From the NCBI GenBank assembly GCA_024803745.1, contig JANJXV010000043.1, positions 7,941,518 through 8,005,517 of the forward strand: 64,000 nucleotides of DNA, written 5' to 3'. The notes below the pieces were generated by a model, which was given only the letters and a program-made list of their open reading frames with translations, searched no databases and was not told the origin of the DNA. Made by a program: the position numbers and the translations under genes. This document shows, piece by piece, positions 47,106 through 58,432 of this stretch; the stretch's first letter is position 1; each line of letters opens with the position of its first letter. The DNA comes from Megascapheus bottae. Lineage: Eukaryota; Chordata; Mammalia; Rodentia; Geomyidae.

Positions 47106-48184
47106 GTTTTTTTTAATTAAAGAATTTATTAACATTGATTTTTACATCATATTTCAAATATCAAGTTTAACAAACAAATGTTCAAGAAGGGAATCTCTAT
47201 ATACAATCACTGGGACTTAGTTTTTAGAATTTAATCAAAATTAGGCAAAGGGTTTTTATGTCATAGAAATATTAATTTATGAAATAAAACATTATGTCTA
47301 TAAAGTCATAGGTTTTTATGTCTATATAGTTATATTTATATTTCCATTACCATGTCCATAGCATTGGGTTTGCAAATATTGTGTCCTCGCTCTTCTACTC
47401 CTTGGATATAATAGCCACACATTAAGGACACCATGCGCCTTTTATTCTCTTGGTCTTCACTTGTCTCACTCAACATGATTCTCTCTAGATTCATCCACTT
47501 CCCTGTGAATGCCATTGTTTTATCCTGTCTGTTGGCTATGTAGAATTGTATTGTATTCATACATATATATATATATATGTATATATATATCACATTTTCT
47601 GTATCAATTCATACGCAGTAGGGCATCTGGATTGTTTCCATCACCTGGCTCTTGTGAATAGTGCAGAGATAAACATAGCTGAGGAGGTGGCCTTATCACA
47701 TCTTGGGTTATGATGTTCAGTGTAGATGCCCAGAAGTGGTATGGCAGGATCATAGGGAAGGTCTATTTTCAGTTCTTTAAGAAACTTCCACACTACTTTC
47801 CAGAGTGGCTCAACTAGTTTACAATCCCACCAGCAGTGTAGTAGGGTTCTCCACAACCCTGCCAGCAACTGTCATTGTCTGCGTACAAAATCTTGGCCAT
47901 GCTTGTTATGGTAAGGTGGTATCTTAGGGTTTTTTATTTGCATTTCCTTTATGACCATAGATGATTAACATTTTCTCATATGCTGTTCTGCCATTTTAAT
48001 CTCTTCTTTTCATAAGTCTCTCTTTACTTCCCTTGCCTATTTGGTGAAAGGTTTGTTGGGCTTGGGGGGGGGATTAATTTCTTGAGTTCCCTGTAGATAC
48101 TGGATATTAAGCATTTGTCAATTGTATTATTGGTAAATATCTTTTCCCAGTTGGTTGGCTATCTCTCTACTTTTGCTACTATAT
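47106..48184 (-). mobile_element. L1 3' half (family B), minus strand
   Basis: From the 3' terminus ('aaagaatttattaacattg', 47120) back through ORF2 C-terminus (47868-47641 reads LLHCWWDCKLVEPLWKVVW and PAIPLLGIY) to about 48184. A TA-rich microsatellite (about 47564-47591) has grown within the sequence that reads 'attgtgtatatata' in relatives. No intact frame. Confidence 0.87.
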
Positions 48185-48481
48185 TTTTTCAATATCTTTT
48201 TTATTGTAATTAATAGAAAGGTAACTTGATATTTGCCAGATAAATGGTGCCTGATACCCTTTCACATGTTATGGTCCCCATTTCCCTTCCCCCCTGCCCC
48301 ACTCCTCATCTTGTTTTCACCCGTTCCCTATCCAATTTCAGATAACCAAATACAATTATATCCAATATATCAGATAACAAAGTGAGATAGTGTAACAATA
48401 TGAGATAACCAAGGGACAGTAGAAGTGATGATAGATAACATAGTACCTTAAGAACAACAATCATTAATTAAATGGCTTATG
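48185..48481 (-). mobile_element. L1 3'UTR fragment (family A)
   Basis: 'tttttattgtaattaatag', 'cctcatcttgttttcaccc' and 'gtgagatagtgtaacaatat' match the family A 3' end. It stops at 'atggcttatg' where another family B L1 starts. Confidence 0.85.
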
Positions 48482-49098
48482 TTTACATCATATTTTAAAT
48501 GACAAGTTTAACAAATAATTGTTCAAGGAGGAAACCTCTAATTACATTCTCTGGGGCTTAGTCTTTACAACTTAATCAAAATTAGGTTAACGGTTTGTAT
48601 GTCATAGAAACATATCAGTTTATGAAATAAAACATTATGATTATGGAGTCACATGTTTTTAGTCTATGTAGTTATGTTTGTATTACCATTATCATGTCCA
48701 TTGCTTTGGGTATGCAGTTATTGAGTCCTCTCTCTTGTACACTTTTGATTTAATAACCGCATATTAAGGATACCATGTGCCTTTTGTTCCTTAGGTCTTG
48801 ACTTGTCTCACTCAGCATAATTCGCTCTAGATTCATCTACTTCCCTATGAATGCCATTATTTTATCTTGTCTGTTGGCTATGTAGACTTCCATTGTGTAT
48901 ATATAGCACATTTTCTGTATCCATACATCTGCAGTAGGGCATCTGGGTTGTTTCCATCGCCTGGCTATTGTGAATACTGCAGAGATGAACATAGCTGAGC
49001 AGGTGTCTTTATAATAAGCTGGGTCATGCTGTTCAGGATAGATGCCTAGAAGTGGTATGGCGGGATCATAGGGAAGGTCTATTTTCAGTTCTTTTTTT
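48482..49098 (-). mobile_element. L1 3' end (family B), second copy
   Basis: Nearly repeats the text of 41930-42540 and 47130-47770: 'aatgacaagtttaacaaa', 'ttaggtcttgacttgtctca' and 'gggcatctgggttgtttcc'. It is cut at 49098 by the next family A L1. Confidence 0.85.
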
Positions 49099-52000
49099 CA
49101 TTGTAATTAGTAAAATGGTTACATGATATTTGCCAGATAGAAGGTGCATTAATTCACATACATTGATACCCTTTCACATATCTTGGTACCCATTACCCTT
49201 CTCCTCACATCCCCCACCCATCTTGGTTTTTCCCCCTTCCCTATCAAATTTCAAATAACCAAATACAAATAAATTCAATATATCAGATAACAAAGTGAGA
49301 TACTATAACAATATGAGATAACCAATGGAAAGCAAAGGAGATGAGAGACAACATAGTATATTATGGACAACAATCATTCATTATACGGGTTTTGTTTCAA
49401 TATCCTGGAGGTCCTTTCAACTAGCTTCATACTAAATGGCCTTATGTATCAAAGTTTTGCTCTATTGCAAATCTCTGCTAGTAGTGCCCAAGGTTTCTAC
49501 TGATTATGACAAATGAGGGAAACCATTGAGCCTAAGTTCCTTTGAGTCTGGCTTATTTCACTTAATATGATTTTTTCTAAGTCTTTCCATTTCCTAACAA
49601 ATGGGGTGATGTCATTCTTTCTGACAGCAACATAGAATTCCATTGTGTACAAATACCACAACTTGTTGATCCACTCATCAACTGAGGGACATCTAGGTTG
49701 TTTCCATATCTTTGCTATGGTGAAAGGTGCTGCAATGAACGTTGTTGTGCTAGTGGATTTAGTATGCCCTTGTTTCTGGATGGTTGGGTAAATGCCTAGT
49801 AGTGGAATTGCTGGGTCATAGGGGAGTTCTATGTTTAGCCTTTTGAGGCACTGCCACACTGCTTTCCATAGTGGTTGAACGAGTTTGCACTCCCACCAAC
49901 AGTGTAGTAGTGATCCCTCCTGGCCACATCCCCTCCAGCATCTGTTATTATTCGTTTTCCTGATCCTGGCCATTCTAACTGGAGTGAGGTGGAATCTCAG
50001 AGTTGTTTTGATTTGCATTTCTTTTATGACCAGATATGTTGAGCATTTCTTCATGTGTCTATAGGCCATTTTTGTTTCTTCTTCAGAGAAGATTCTCTTT
50101 AAGTCTTTGGCACATTTTTAATGGGATGGTTGTTACTTTGAAGATTAGCTTTGGAGTGATTCAATGTTTTGAGTTGTTGATATATTTTAGATATGAGGCC
50201 TTTGTCCGTTGTTTGGTTGATGAAGATCTTCTCCCACTCTGTAGGCTTCCTAATTAATTTACTAGCTATGTCCTTTGCCATACAAAAGCTCTGCAGTTTA
50301 ATGCAGTCCCACTTACCCAGCCTTTCTCTGATTTGTTGTGATTCTTGGTATTTATTAAGAAAGTTTCGACCAGTGCCAAGGAGGCCTAGTGTATCTCCTA
50401 TTTCTTCCTGTAAAGTTTTCAGTGTGTCAGCTTTTACCTCCAGGTCTTTGATCCATTTGGAATTAATTTTAGTGCAAGGTGACAAAGAAGGATCCAACTT
50501 TAGTTTTCTGCAGGGGCTTAACCAGTTCTGCCAGCACAACTTGTTGAGGAGGCTATCTTTCTTCCATTCTATTTTTTTGGCTCCCTTGTCAAAGATTAGG
50601 TGGCCATAGGTCTGTGGTTTAATATCTGGGTCCTCAGTTCTATTCCATTGGTCTTCAGGACTGTTACTGTGCCAGTACCAAGCTGTTTTGAGAATTATAG
50701 CTCTGTAATAGAGTGTAAAGTTTGGAATTGAAATTCCTCCAGCGCTGTTCTTTCTGCTGAGAAGTGTTTTTGCTATACATGGTCTTTTATTATTCCATAT
50801 GAAATTTTGAATTGCCTTTTCTATTTCTTTAAAGAATGCCATTGGGATATTGATGGGTATTGTGTTGAATTTGTAGATAGCCCTTGGCAAGATTGTCATT
50901 TTCACAATGTTGATTCTTCCAATCCTGCAGCATGGGAGGTTTTTCCATTTCCTTAGTTCTGCTTTAGTTTCCTTTTTTAGGTTTTTAAAGTTTTAATCAA
51001 AAAGGTCCTTTACATTCTTAGTTAAGCTAATTCCTTGGTACTTTATTTTCTTTGAGGCTATTGTGAAAGGAGTTTCTTTCCTGATTATTGCTTCATTCCT
51101 CTCACTGTTGGCGTAAAGGAAGGCAGTTGATTTTTGAGGGTTGATTTTATAGCCTGCTACTCTTCCAAAGTTTTGAATCAGCTCAAGGAGCTTGGGAGTA
51201 GAGTCTACAGGATTCTTTAAATACAGAATCATGTCATCTGCAAAGAGGGATAGTTTTATTTCCTCTTTCCCTACTTGCATCCCCTTTATGCTTGCTTCTT
51301 TCCTTATTGCACTGGCTAGGAATTCTAGTACTATGATAAAGAGTAGTGGAGAGAGTGGGCATCCTTATCTCATTCCTGATTTTAGCGGGAATGGCTTTAG
51401 ATTTTCACCATTAAGTGTAATACTAGCAGTGGGTTTCGCATACACATTCTTTATTATATTGAGGAATGTTCCATGGATTCCTAGTTTCTCCAGAGCTTTT
51501 AGCATAAAGGGGTGTTGGATCTTGTCAAATGCCTTTTCCGCGTCTATTGAGACAATCATGTGATTTTATCCCTGCTCCTGTTGATGTGTTGAATTATATT
51601 AATTGATTTGCGTATGTTGAACCAGCTTTGCCTCCATGTGATGAATCCAGTTTGATCATAGTATATAATTTTTTTGATGTGTTGTTGTAGACGTTTGGCC
51701 AGTATTTTGTTGAGAAGTTTTGCATCGATGTTCGGCAAAGTAATGGGTCTAAAATTGTCTTTCTTTGATGAATCTCTGTCTGGTTTGGGGATCAGGGTTA
51801 TACAGGCTTCATAGAATGAGTTTGGTAAAGAACCTTCATTTTCAATTTCGTTGAAGAGCTTGAGGAGTATTGGTGTGAGCTCTGCTTTTAAGACCTTATA
51901 GAATTCAGCTGTGAATCCATCTGGCCGCAGCTTTTCATGGCTTGCAGCCGGGTGAGAGTGGTGGGGGAGGGGGTCCTCGCTTTCTGAATTCTTTGATAAA

Positions 52001-52175
52001 GTTGGATGTGAGGTTTAACTGGATTTCTTTTCCGGTTTGAGTCCTTCTGCGTTGCTTTTTGAATTTGTTTTTGTGGATTTCTTAAGATAATTGCTCGTGG
52101 GACTCCCTGGTTCTCTCGTTTTGTGAGAGAGATCTAGGCAGCGTCCCTATTGTGCCGGCACCATCTTTCTTCTGC
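49099..52175 (-). mobile_element. L1 (family A) with 5'UTR joined directly to ORF2
   Basis: Minus-strand element with a complete 3' end, ORF2 from the RT domain onward, and then only ~230 bases of the 5'UTR (51945-52175) ending at the L1 5' terminus. The remaining 5'UTR, ORF1 and the endonuclease are missing. Since both true ends are present, this is an internally deleted L1 and not a truncated one. The junction is near 51935-51945. Confidence 0.88.
49497..51935 (-). pseudogene. L1 ORF2 RT and C-terminal region, fairly well preserved
   Basis: Reading down the minus strand: RT start traces near 51930-51740 ([20 protein letters not shown]), [20 protein letters not shown] at about 51547-51488, and the catalytic FADDM at 51244-51230. 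The maturase-like middle is 50905-50099 (268 codons, INSKWIKDLEVKADTLK). The C-terminal frame 50069-49497 (190 codons) has [18 protein letters not shown]. Frameshifts separate the open stretches. The endonuclease is absent, so it could not retrotranspose on its own. Confidence 0.9.
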
Positions 52176-52375
52176 AGTGAACATCTTTATGCTAGTGGCT
52201 TTAGTATGACAATTTTTATGGACTATTGGGTAAATGCCAAGGAGTAGGATTGCTGGGTCATAGGGGAGCTCTATGTTTAGTCTTTTGAGGAATCGCCTTA
52301 CTGCTTTCCATAGTGGTTGACGAGTTTACACTCCCATGAACAACAATCCCTCCAGGTTACTGAACAATTTTTTTA
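52176..52375 (-). mobile_element. L1 ORF2 scrap, minus strand
   Basis: ORF2 C-terminal sequence in reverse ('gggtaaatgccaaggag', 'tgctgggtcatagggg', 'ctttccatagtggttga'). It lies directly beyond the 5' end of the internally deleted L1 and was probably split by that insertion. Confidence 0.75.
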
Positions 52376-52429
52376 TGAGTGCATTTCTTTTTTAATAGTG
52401 TTGACCTCTTCCCTCCTTACATATTCATT

Positions 52430-53362
52430 CTTTTTTCCATATATTTTATTGTAATTAATAGAAGGGTTACATTACAGTCGCCAGATGGAAGGTGCATTAC
52501 TTCACATACATTGATACCTTTTCTCACGTCTTGGTCCCCATTTCCCTTCCCCCCACTCCCATCCTCATCTTGTTTTCCCCCCTTTCCTATCCAATTTCAA
52601 ATAACCAAATACAAATATATCCAATATATCATATAACAAAGTGAGATACTGTAACAATATGAGTTAACCAAGGGACAGCAAAAGAGATGAGAGATATCAT
52701 AGTACATTAAGGACAACAATCACTCATTATATGGCTTTTGTTTCTATATCCTAGAGGTCATACTATATGGCCTTATGTATCTAGGTTTTGCTCTATTGCA
52801 AATCTCTGCTAGAAGAGTCCAGGGTTTCTACTGATTATGACAAATGAGGGAAACCATTGAGCCTATGTTCCTTTGAGTCTGGCTTACTTCACTTAATATG
52901 ATTTTTTCTATGTCTTTCCATTTCCTTACAAATGGGGAGATGTCATTCTTTCTGACAGGAGCATAGAATTAGATTGTGTATAAATACCGCATTTTGTTGA
53001 TCCACTCATCAACTGAGGGACATCTGGGTTGGTTCCATATCTTTGCTATGGTAAATAGTGCTGTACTGAACATTGTTGTGCTAGTGGATGTAGTATGTCC
53101 TCGTTTCTGGACAAATGGGTAAGTGCCAAGTAGTGGAATTGCTGGGTCATAGCGGAGCTCTATGTTTAGTGTTTTGAGGAACTGCCATACTGCTTTCCAT
53201 AGTGGTTGAAGGAGTTGGCACTCCCACCAGCAATGTAGTAGTGATCCCTCCTGGCCACATCCCCAGCAGCAGTTGTTATTAGTTTTCTTGATCCTGGCCA
53301 TTCTAACTGGAGTGAGGTGGAATCTTAAGAGTTGTTTCGATTTGCATTTCTTTCATGACCTT
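52430..53362 (-). mobile_element. L1 3' end (family A), 5'-truncated
   Basis: 3'UTR from 52436 ('catatattttattgtaatt') and ORF2 C-terminus at 53301-52969 ([38 protein letters not shown]). One codon of the usual cysteine cluster is missing (CCWGCG). Ends near 53362. Confidence 0.9.
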
Positions 53363-53418
53363 ACTGGCCAATTTTTACAGGAGATAGACCCATATCTAAA
53401 ATACTGTGCAGACATTTA

Positions 53419-53664
53419 TTTATTTATTTATTTATTTAGTCATGAGGCGTAAACTCGGGCCTGAGGACTGTCCCTGAGCTCTTCAGCTCAAGGCTTCCGC
53501 CCTACTCTTGAACCACATCCCCTCTTCCTGTTTTCTAGTGATTAATTGGAGGTAAGAATCTCTTGAATTTGTATTTCCTGGGCTGGCTTTGAACCGTGAT
53601 GCTCAGATCTCAGCCTCCTGAGTAGCTAGGATTACAGGCATAAGCCACCGCGCCCGGCCCACAT
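53419..53664 (-). mobile_element. B1-like SINE with target-site duplication
   Basis: Complete minus-strand copy: (TTTA)n sense tail at 53413-53438, 'gactgtccctgagctcttc', 'gtagctaggattacaggca' and 'gccaccgcgcccggcc' at the 5' end. A 9-bp repeat agacattta at 53410-53418 and 53665-53673 flanks it. The last block is the 7SL-derived start shared with B1/Alu. Confidence 0.88.
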
Positions 53665-53673
53665 AGACATTTA

Positions 53674-54461
53674 AAGAAAAATAATTGGGGAGTGACAGTA
53701 AGAACAATGTGTCTCTTAAGCTGTCACTTTAACTTCTCAGCAATTACATCTCTCTACACACTACATCCCAGGTGTGGTGAAGGAATCATGCATGCGTATG
53801 TGAGACCATTGATGTGGATAAAGAGGTAGGAGAGGTAGGGACTGGAAGGTTACAGAAAGAAGAAAGATGAGAAAGAGGGAAAAGTAATGGATAAAAATCA
53901 CCCTAGGAAATGGTAGCTGAAATCTGTCTCCTCATCTTTTTTTCTTTCTTTTATGGCCAGTGATCAGTCAAAGAAAAGTAAATGAAGAGGGTAAATGCAA
54001 AGCCAATTTTGTTGCTGTTCCAATGTTCCAATGTGCTAAGACATATAAAATTAAACAATATACTTGGGTCTGGAAGTGAAGATATTCATTGTGTTTTAGC
54101 CAATAAAATTAACGATGATTGAGAAAACTCCTTTATTTCACATGTTAACCTGAAAAAGAAAATCAAAGAAAGATTTTGGGGTTATAATTCAAGCTTATTG
54201 AAAATGTCTTCTAGGAGACTAGGAACCATCGCCTTGACTGAATGAACCTCAACTGAAGTTATAGCTTTACCCATAGACACACAACCACTCTGTACTGTCC
54301 CTACCTTACAATGACTTTATTAAAGCATTTTTATTTAAAAAATAAGGAAAAATATCTTTCTCATCTTAGAAAATTTAAATATTTAATTTCATAGAGTAAG
54401 ACATCCTCTAGTAAATGCCTTTGTTTTTGGTGTGTGCCTTGTAAAATAAAACAAATCACCT
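53674..54461. other. Spacer downstream of the V2R exon, nothing recognised
   Basis: AT-rich, with a purine-rich part near 53820-53900. If the V2R exon 3 at 54462 once had a following exon 4 it should lie here or further left. I do not find one. Confidence 0.5.
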
Positions 54462-55255
54462 GTGAAGGGAAAGGCACTGGTTCTTCTCTATTTCTCATTG
54501 TTTGAACTTCTGTTTGATGAAGAAGCATCTCATAGAGAGCCTGGGCCACCTCGTACATTATTGGAGACATTATAACTGTCTGTACACATATCATGTCAAA
54601 TGTGTGCCCAGACAGCAAATCCAAGGAGGCGTCATGAGGACAATTGTCCCATGTCACACAGTCAGATTCAGAATCTGAGCAATTAAGAGAAACCACAGCC
54701 TTGCAGAAAAACGTCCTCGGTATATTTGGAAGGGTTAGCTGCCTTGACAAAAATCTGTGAATGCAGAAACAGCTGCATGACGGCGTGAAAAAATAAAAGG
54801 TACCTAGGATGAGGCTAGCATGAAAAATTTCTTTCTCATGGATAAATCCCACTGTGAGTTCATAATACAAACCTTGCTTTACCTAAAATTTGCTCCATAC
54901 ACACTATTAAATCTAGTTGTAAATCATTATCATGATTTATAATGAGGACATTTGCTGAAGGTTTATTTATTTGATTATAAACTGCCATTCATTTGCGTAT
55001 ATGTGACAAGACTTGTCTTGAGATCACTAGCCCATATGCTACCCAAACTCTCTTCTTGTTTCTTCTTTCAGCTCAGGAAAACATTCTCATCTTCTGAGGT
55101 CAACAGCCCTACCCCATTTCATTCAGCTGAAGTGAAGCAGTAAGGAGACCATGGCAGGGGCTATTGCTGTGTCCGTTGTTGCCAGTTAATAGAGAGCTGG
55201 AAATTTGTTATGATCACTCAGGGCCTGATCAAAAGGTCTGAAGGATAGCTAAAAA
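54462..55255 (-). pseudogene. Vomeronasal type-2 receptor exon 3 pseudogene
   Basis: V2R exon 3 encodes much of the extracellular ligand-binding domain. Minus strand from about 55255: RPFDQALSDHNKFPALY, TDTAIAPAMVSLLLHFS, SQWDFIHEKEIF, FLSRQLTLPNIPRTFF, then SLNCSDSESDCVTWDNCPHD, AQALYEMLLHQTEVQT and PVPFPSQ, ending at a donor 'cag|gtgatt' at 54462/54461. Length (~790 bases) fits the usual ~800-base exon 3. Stops at LY*, FS* and after RR, plus frame changes near 54950 and 54590, show it is dead. It is downstream of the V2R at 61980 on the same strand, so it belongs to a separate gene copy. Confidence 0.85.
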
Positions 55256-56165
55256 TAGAGACAGACATTGGATACTCCATGAGTAAGAAGATTGCCATCC
55301 ATCACAATCTCAGTCTTGCATTCTATTAATAACCAGTTGAAGTGATTGAAGGTAATATTTGGTTTAAGGTTATGAAAAATTGCATTTATTTTTCTACAGT
55401 TGTACAACATCTCAATTTATTTGTAAACTTCCTCTTGGTCTTCTTCACTATTTCCATCACTCATCTCAATTAACAAACCCATTATCTGAGTTTCCTAATT
55501 CTATTTTCACTTTTGTACATTGAATTTTATGCTGTTTTTCCCCACACATCCATTCAGTGTTCCTTTACATTTTCTCTCTAATATCTACTCTTCCCACATG
55601 TGTTTCAGCTTTGTGGGGTTCATTGTTTTACAGTGATAGCAGATCAATAAATTTACACCTTGGAACTCCAACCCTATATATACCATATGTTACTCAAAGT
55701 GAGTGTGTAAATGGCTGTGCATTGATTCATTATTGATTTCATATTACATGTTCCGATTTTAGATCTAACTTTCATATGTGAGGGACCTATTTCTCCTTTT
55801 TCTTCAGAAATCTGACTTTATAGAAAAGTAAAGAGGAAAGATAGGGTTCCTGAAAAAAAAATCATGACTTTCTACTTATAATTCTAGAATCAAAATAAGT
55901 TAAAAAGAATTGATGAATGGGGCTACATCATACTTAAATTTTTCTGCACTGTCAAGGGCATAGGTGACACAGAATGGGCACAGGTGACAAAGAATGAACA
56001 CAGAATGGGAGATTTTCACTGGCTCTACATCAGATGAAAGACTGATGTATACAACTTTCCACCTTGGGGGTAGAATTGGGGCTGGAATTACAAAATAGCT
56101 GTGGTTATACCAATTGAAATCTTCAGTCCAGTGAAAGAAATGGTGGGAAAGAAAAAAGAATCATT
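55256..56165. other. Spacer upstream of V2R exon 3, nothing recognised
   Basis: AT-rich, no V2R exon 1 or 2 seen and no other gene. It ends where the long direct repeat begins. Confidence 0.5.
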
Positions 56166-56398
56166 AAAAATCTTGCTAGAAATTCATCTCACAGAGTCTG
56201 AATAGAATAGTGAACAAAACTCTGAAACCTAAATACCAGTAGGAGGAAATCGAATAAAAAAACACACTTTTATTAAAAGATTTCATTAACCCTGATTTTT
56301 TACAACATATTTCAAATGTTAGGTTTAACAAACAAGTATTCAAGAGTGGAATTTCTATATGCAATCACTGGTACACAAATATAAGAACTAATAAAAAC
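56166..56398. repeat. Left copy of ~230-bp direct repeat flanking an L1
   Basis: Starts 'tcttgctagaaattcatc' and ends 'caaatataagaactaataaaaac'-like sequence. Matches 57451-57680 with roughly one mismatch in twenty bases. It contains ~100 bases of spacer and ~130 bases of a family B L1 3' end (minus strand). Confidence 0.88.
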
Positions 56399-57450
56399 TA
56401 ATCTCCAAAGTAACAACCATCCCATTAAAAAATGGGCCAAAGACTTAAAGAGAATCTTCTCTGAAGAAGAAACAAAAATGGCCTATAGACACATGAAGAA
56501 ATGCTCAACATCTCTAGTCATAAAAGAAATGCAAATCAAAACAACTCTGAGATTCCACCTCACTCCAGTTAGAAGGCCAGGATCAGGAAAACGAATAATA
56601 ACAGATGCTGAAGGGGATGTGGCCAGGAGGGATCACTACTACACTGTTGTTTGGAGTGCAAACTCGTTCAACCACTATGGAAAGCAGTGTGGCAGTGCCT
56701 CAAAAGACTAAACATACAACTCCCCTATGACCCAGAAATTCCACTACTTGGCATTTACCCAACCATCCAGAAACAAGGGCATACTAAATCCACTAGCACA
56801 ACAATGTTCATTGCAGCACTATTCACCATAGCAAAGATATGGAACCAACCTAGATGTCCCTCAGTTGATGAGTGGATCAACAAGTTGTGGTATTTGTACA
56901 CAATGGAATTCTATGTTGCTGTCAGAAAGAATGACATCACCCCATTTGTTAGGAAATGGAAAGATTTAGAAAAAATCATATTAAGTGATGTAAGCCAGAC
57001 TCAAAGGAACTTAGGCTTAATGGTTTCCTTCATTTGTCATAATCAGTAGAAACCTTGGGCTCTATTAGCAGAGATCTGCAATAGAGCAAAATCTTGATAC
57101 ATAAGGCCATATAGTATGAAGCTAATTGAAAGGACCTCCAGGATATTGAAACAAAAGCCATATAACGAATGATTGTTGTCCTCAATGTACTATGTTGTCT
57201 CTCATCTCCTTTGCTGTCCCTTGGTTATCACATATTGGTGCAGTATCTCACTTTGTTATCTGATATATTGAATTTATTTGTATTTGGTTATTTGAAATTT
57301 GATAGGGAAGGGGAAAAACCAAGATGGGTGGGGGGTGTGAGGGGGAGTGTAATGGGTACCAAGACATGTGAAAGGGTATCAATGTATGTGAATTAATGCA
57401 CCTTCTATCTGGAAAATATCATGTAACCCTTTTACTAATTACAATAAAAA
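56395..57450 (+). mobile_element. L1 3' end (family A), 5'-truncated
   Basis: ORF2 C-terminus in two frames (56478-56711, 56651-57049; [40 protein letters not shown]), then 3'UTR and A-tail at about 57444-57450. A single-base loss near 56573 breaks the frame. It sits between the two copies of the ~230-bp direct repeat. Confidence 0.92.
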
Positions 57451-57680
57451 AATCTTGCTAGCAATTCATCTCACAGAGTCTGAATAGCATAGTGAACAAA
57501 ACTCTGAAACCTAAATGCCACTAGGAAGAAATCCAATAAAAAAAGATATTTTTATTAAAAGATTTCATTAACACTGATTTTTACAACATATTTCAAATGT
57601 TAGGTTTAACAAACAAGTATTCAAGAGTGGAATCTCTATATGCAATCACTGGCACACAAATATAAGAACAAAATAAAAAC
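57451..57680. repeat. Right copy of ~230-bp direct repeat
   Basis: Begins right after the A-tail of the L1 with 'tcttgctagcaattcatc'. It is continuous on its right with the rest of the family B L1, so this copy is in original context. Confidence 0.88.
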
Positions 57681-57995
57681 GAAGCAGAGAGTTTGTATGT
57701 CATAGCTACATGCCGATCTATATAACATTGTCTATAGAATATAAATCCCATAATAGACTTATATGTCTATGTAGCTATATTGATATCCCCAAGATCATGT
57801 CAGTGACCTTGAGAACCCAAGTACTGAGTCTTCCCTCGTATATTGTTTGGATGTAATATCCACATACCAAGGAGACCATGCACCTTGTGTTCCTTTGGTC
57901 TTGACTTATATCTCACTCAACATGGTTGGCCCTAGTCTCGTCCACTTCCCAGTGAATGCCATTATTTTATCTTGTCTGTTGCGAGGTAGAATCCC

Positions 57996-58048
<53 letters not shown>

Positions 58049-58310
58049 CACAATTTTGTGTATCCATTCGTCTGTACTGGGGCATCTGGGTTGTTTCCAT
58101 TGCTTGGCTAATGTGAGTAGTGCAGAGATGAACTTGGCTGAGCAGGTGTCCTTATCATATCCTGGATTATGATGCTCATAGTAGATGCCCAGGAGTAGTA
58201 TGGCTGGATCATAGGGAAGATCTATTTTTAGTTTTTTGAGGAACCTCCAACCTGCCTTCCAGAGTGGTTGCACTAGTTTACATTGCCACCAGCAGTGCAG
58301 TAGGGTAAGG
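57540..58310 (-). mobile_element. L1 3' half (family B) containing a GT microsatellite
   Basis: 3' end at 57545 ('aaaagatttcattaacactg') back to ORF2 C-terminus at 58273-57962 ([38 protein letters not shown]). A (GT)n tract of about 24 copies at 57999-58047 interrupts the ORF2 codons that read 'attgtgtgtatatacc' in relatives. Confidence 0.88.
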
Positions 58311-58432
58311 AAGAGATATTTTAAACATTAAAAACTATAAATATAGAATCAGTACAAAAAAAAATTTCAACCATTTGGAGCATTCAGGAAAACTATCAGT
58401 TACCCATGAACCCAAGAAGAAATTCAATTTTT

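Noticed and set aside
54361..54870. A 169-codon open frame that could be a novel gene
   Set aside because: Its middle is V2R exon 3 and its C-terminal end reads past a splice donor into the former intron.
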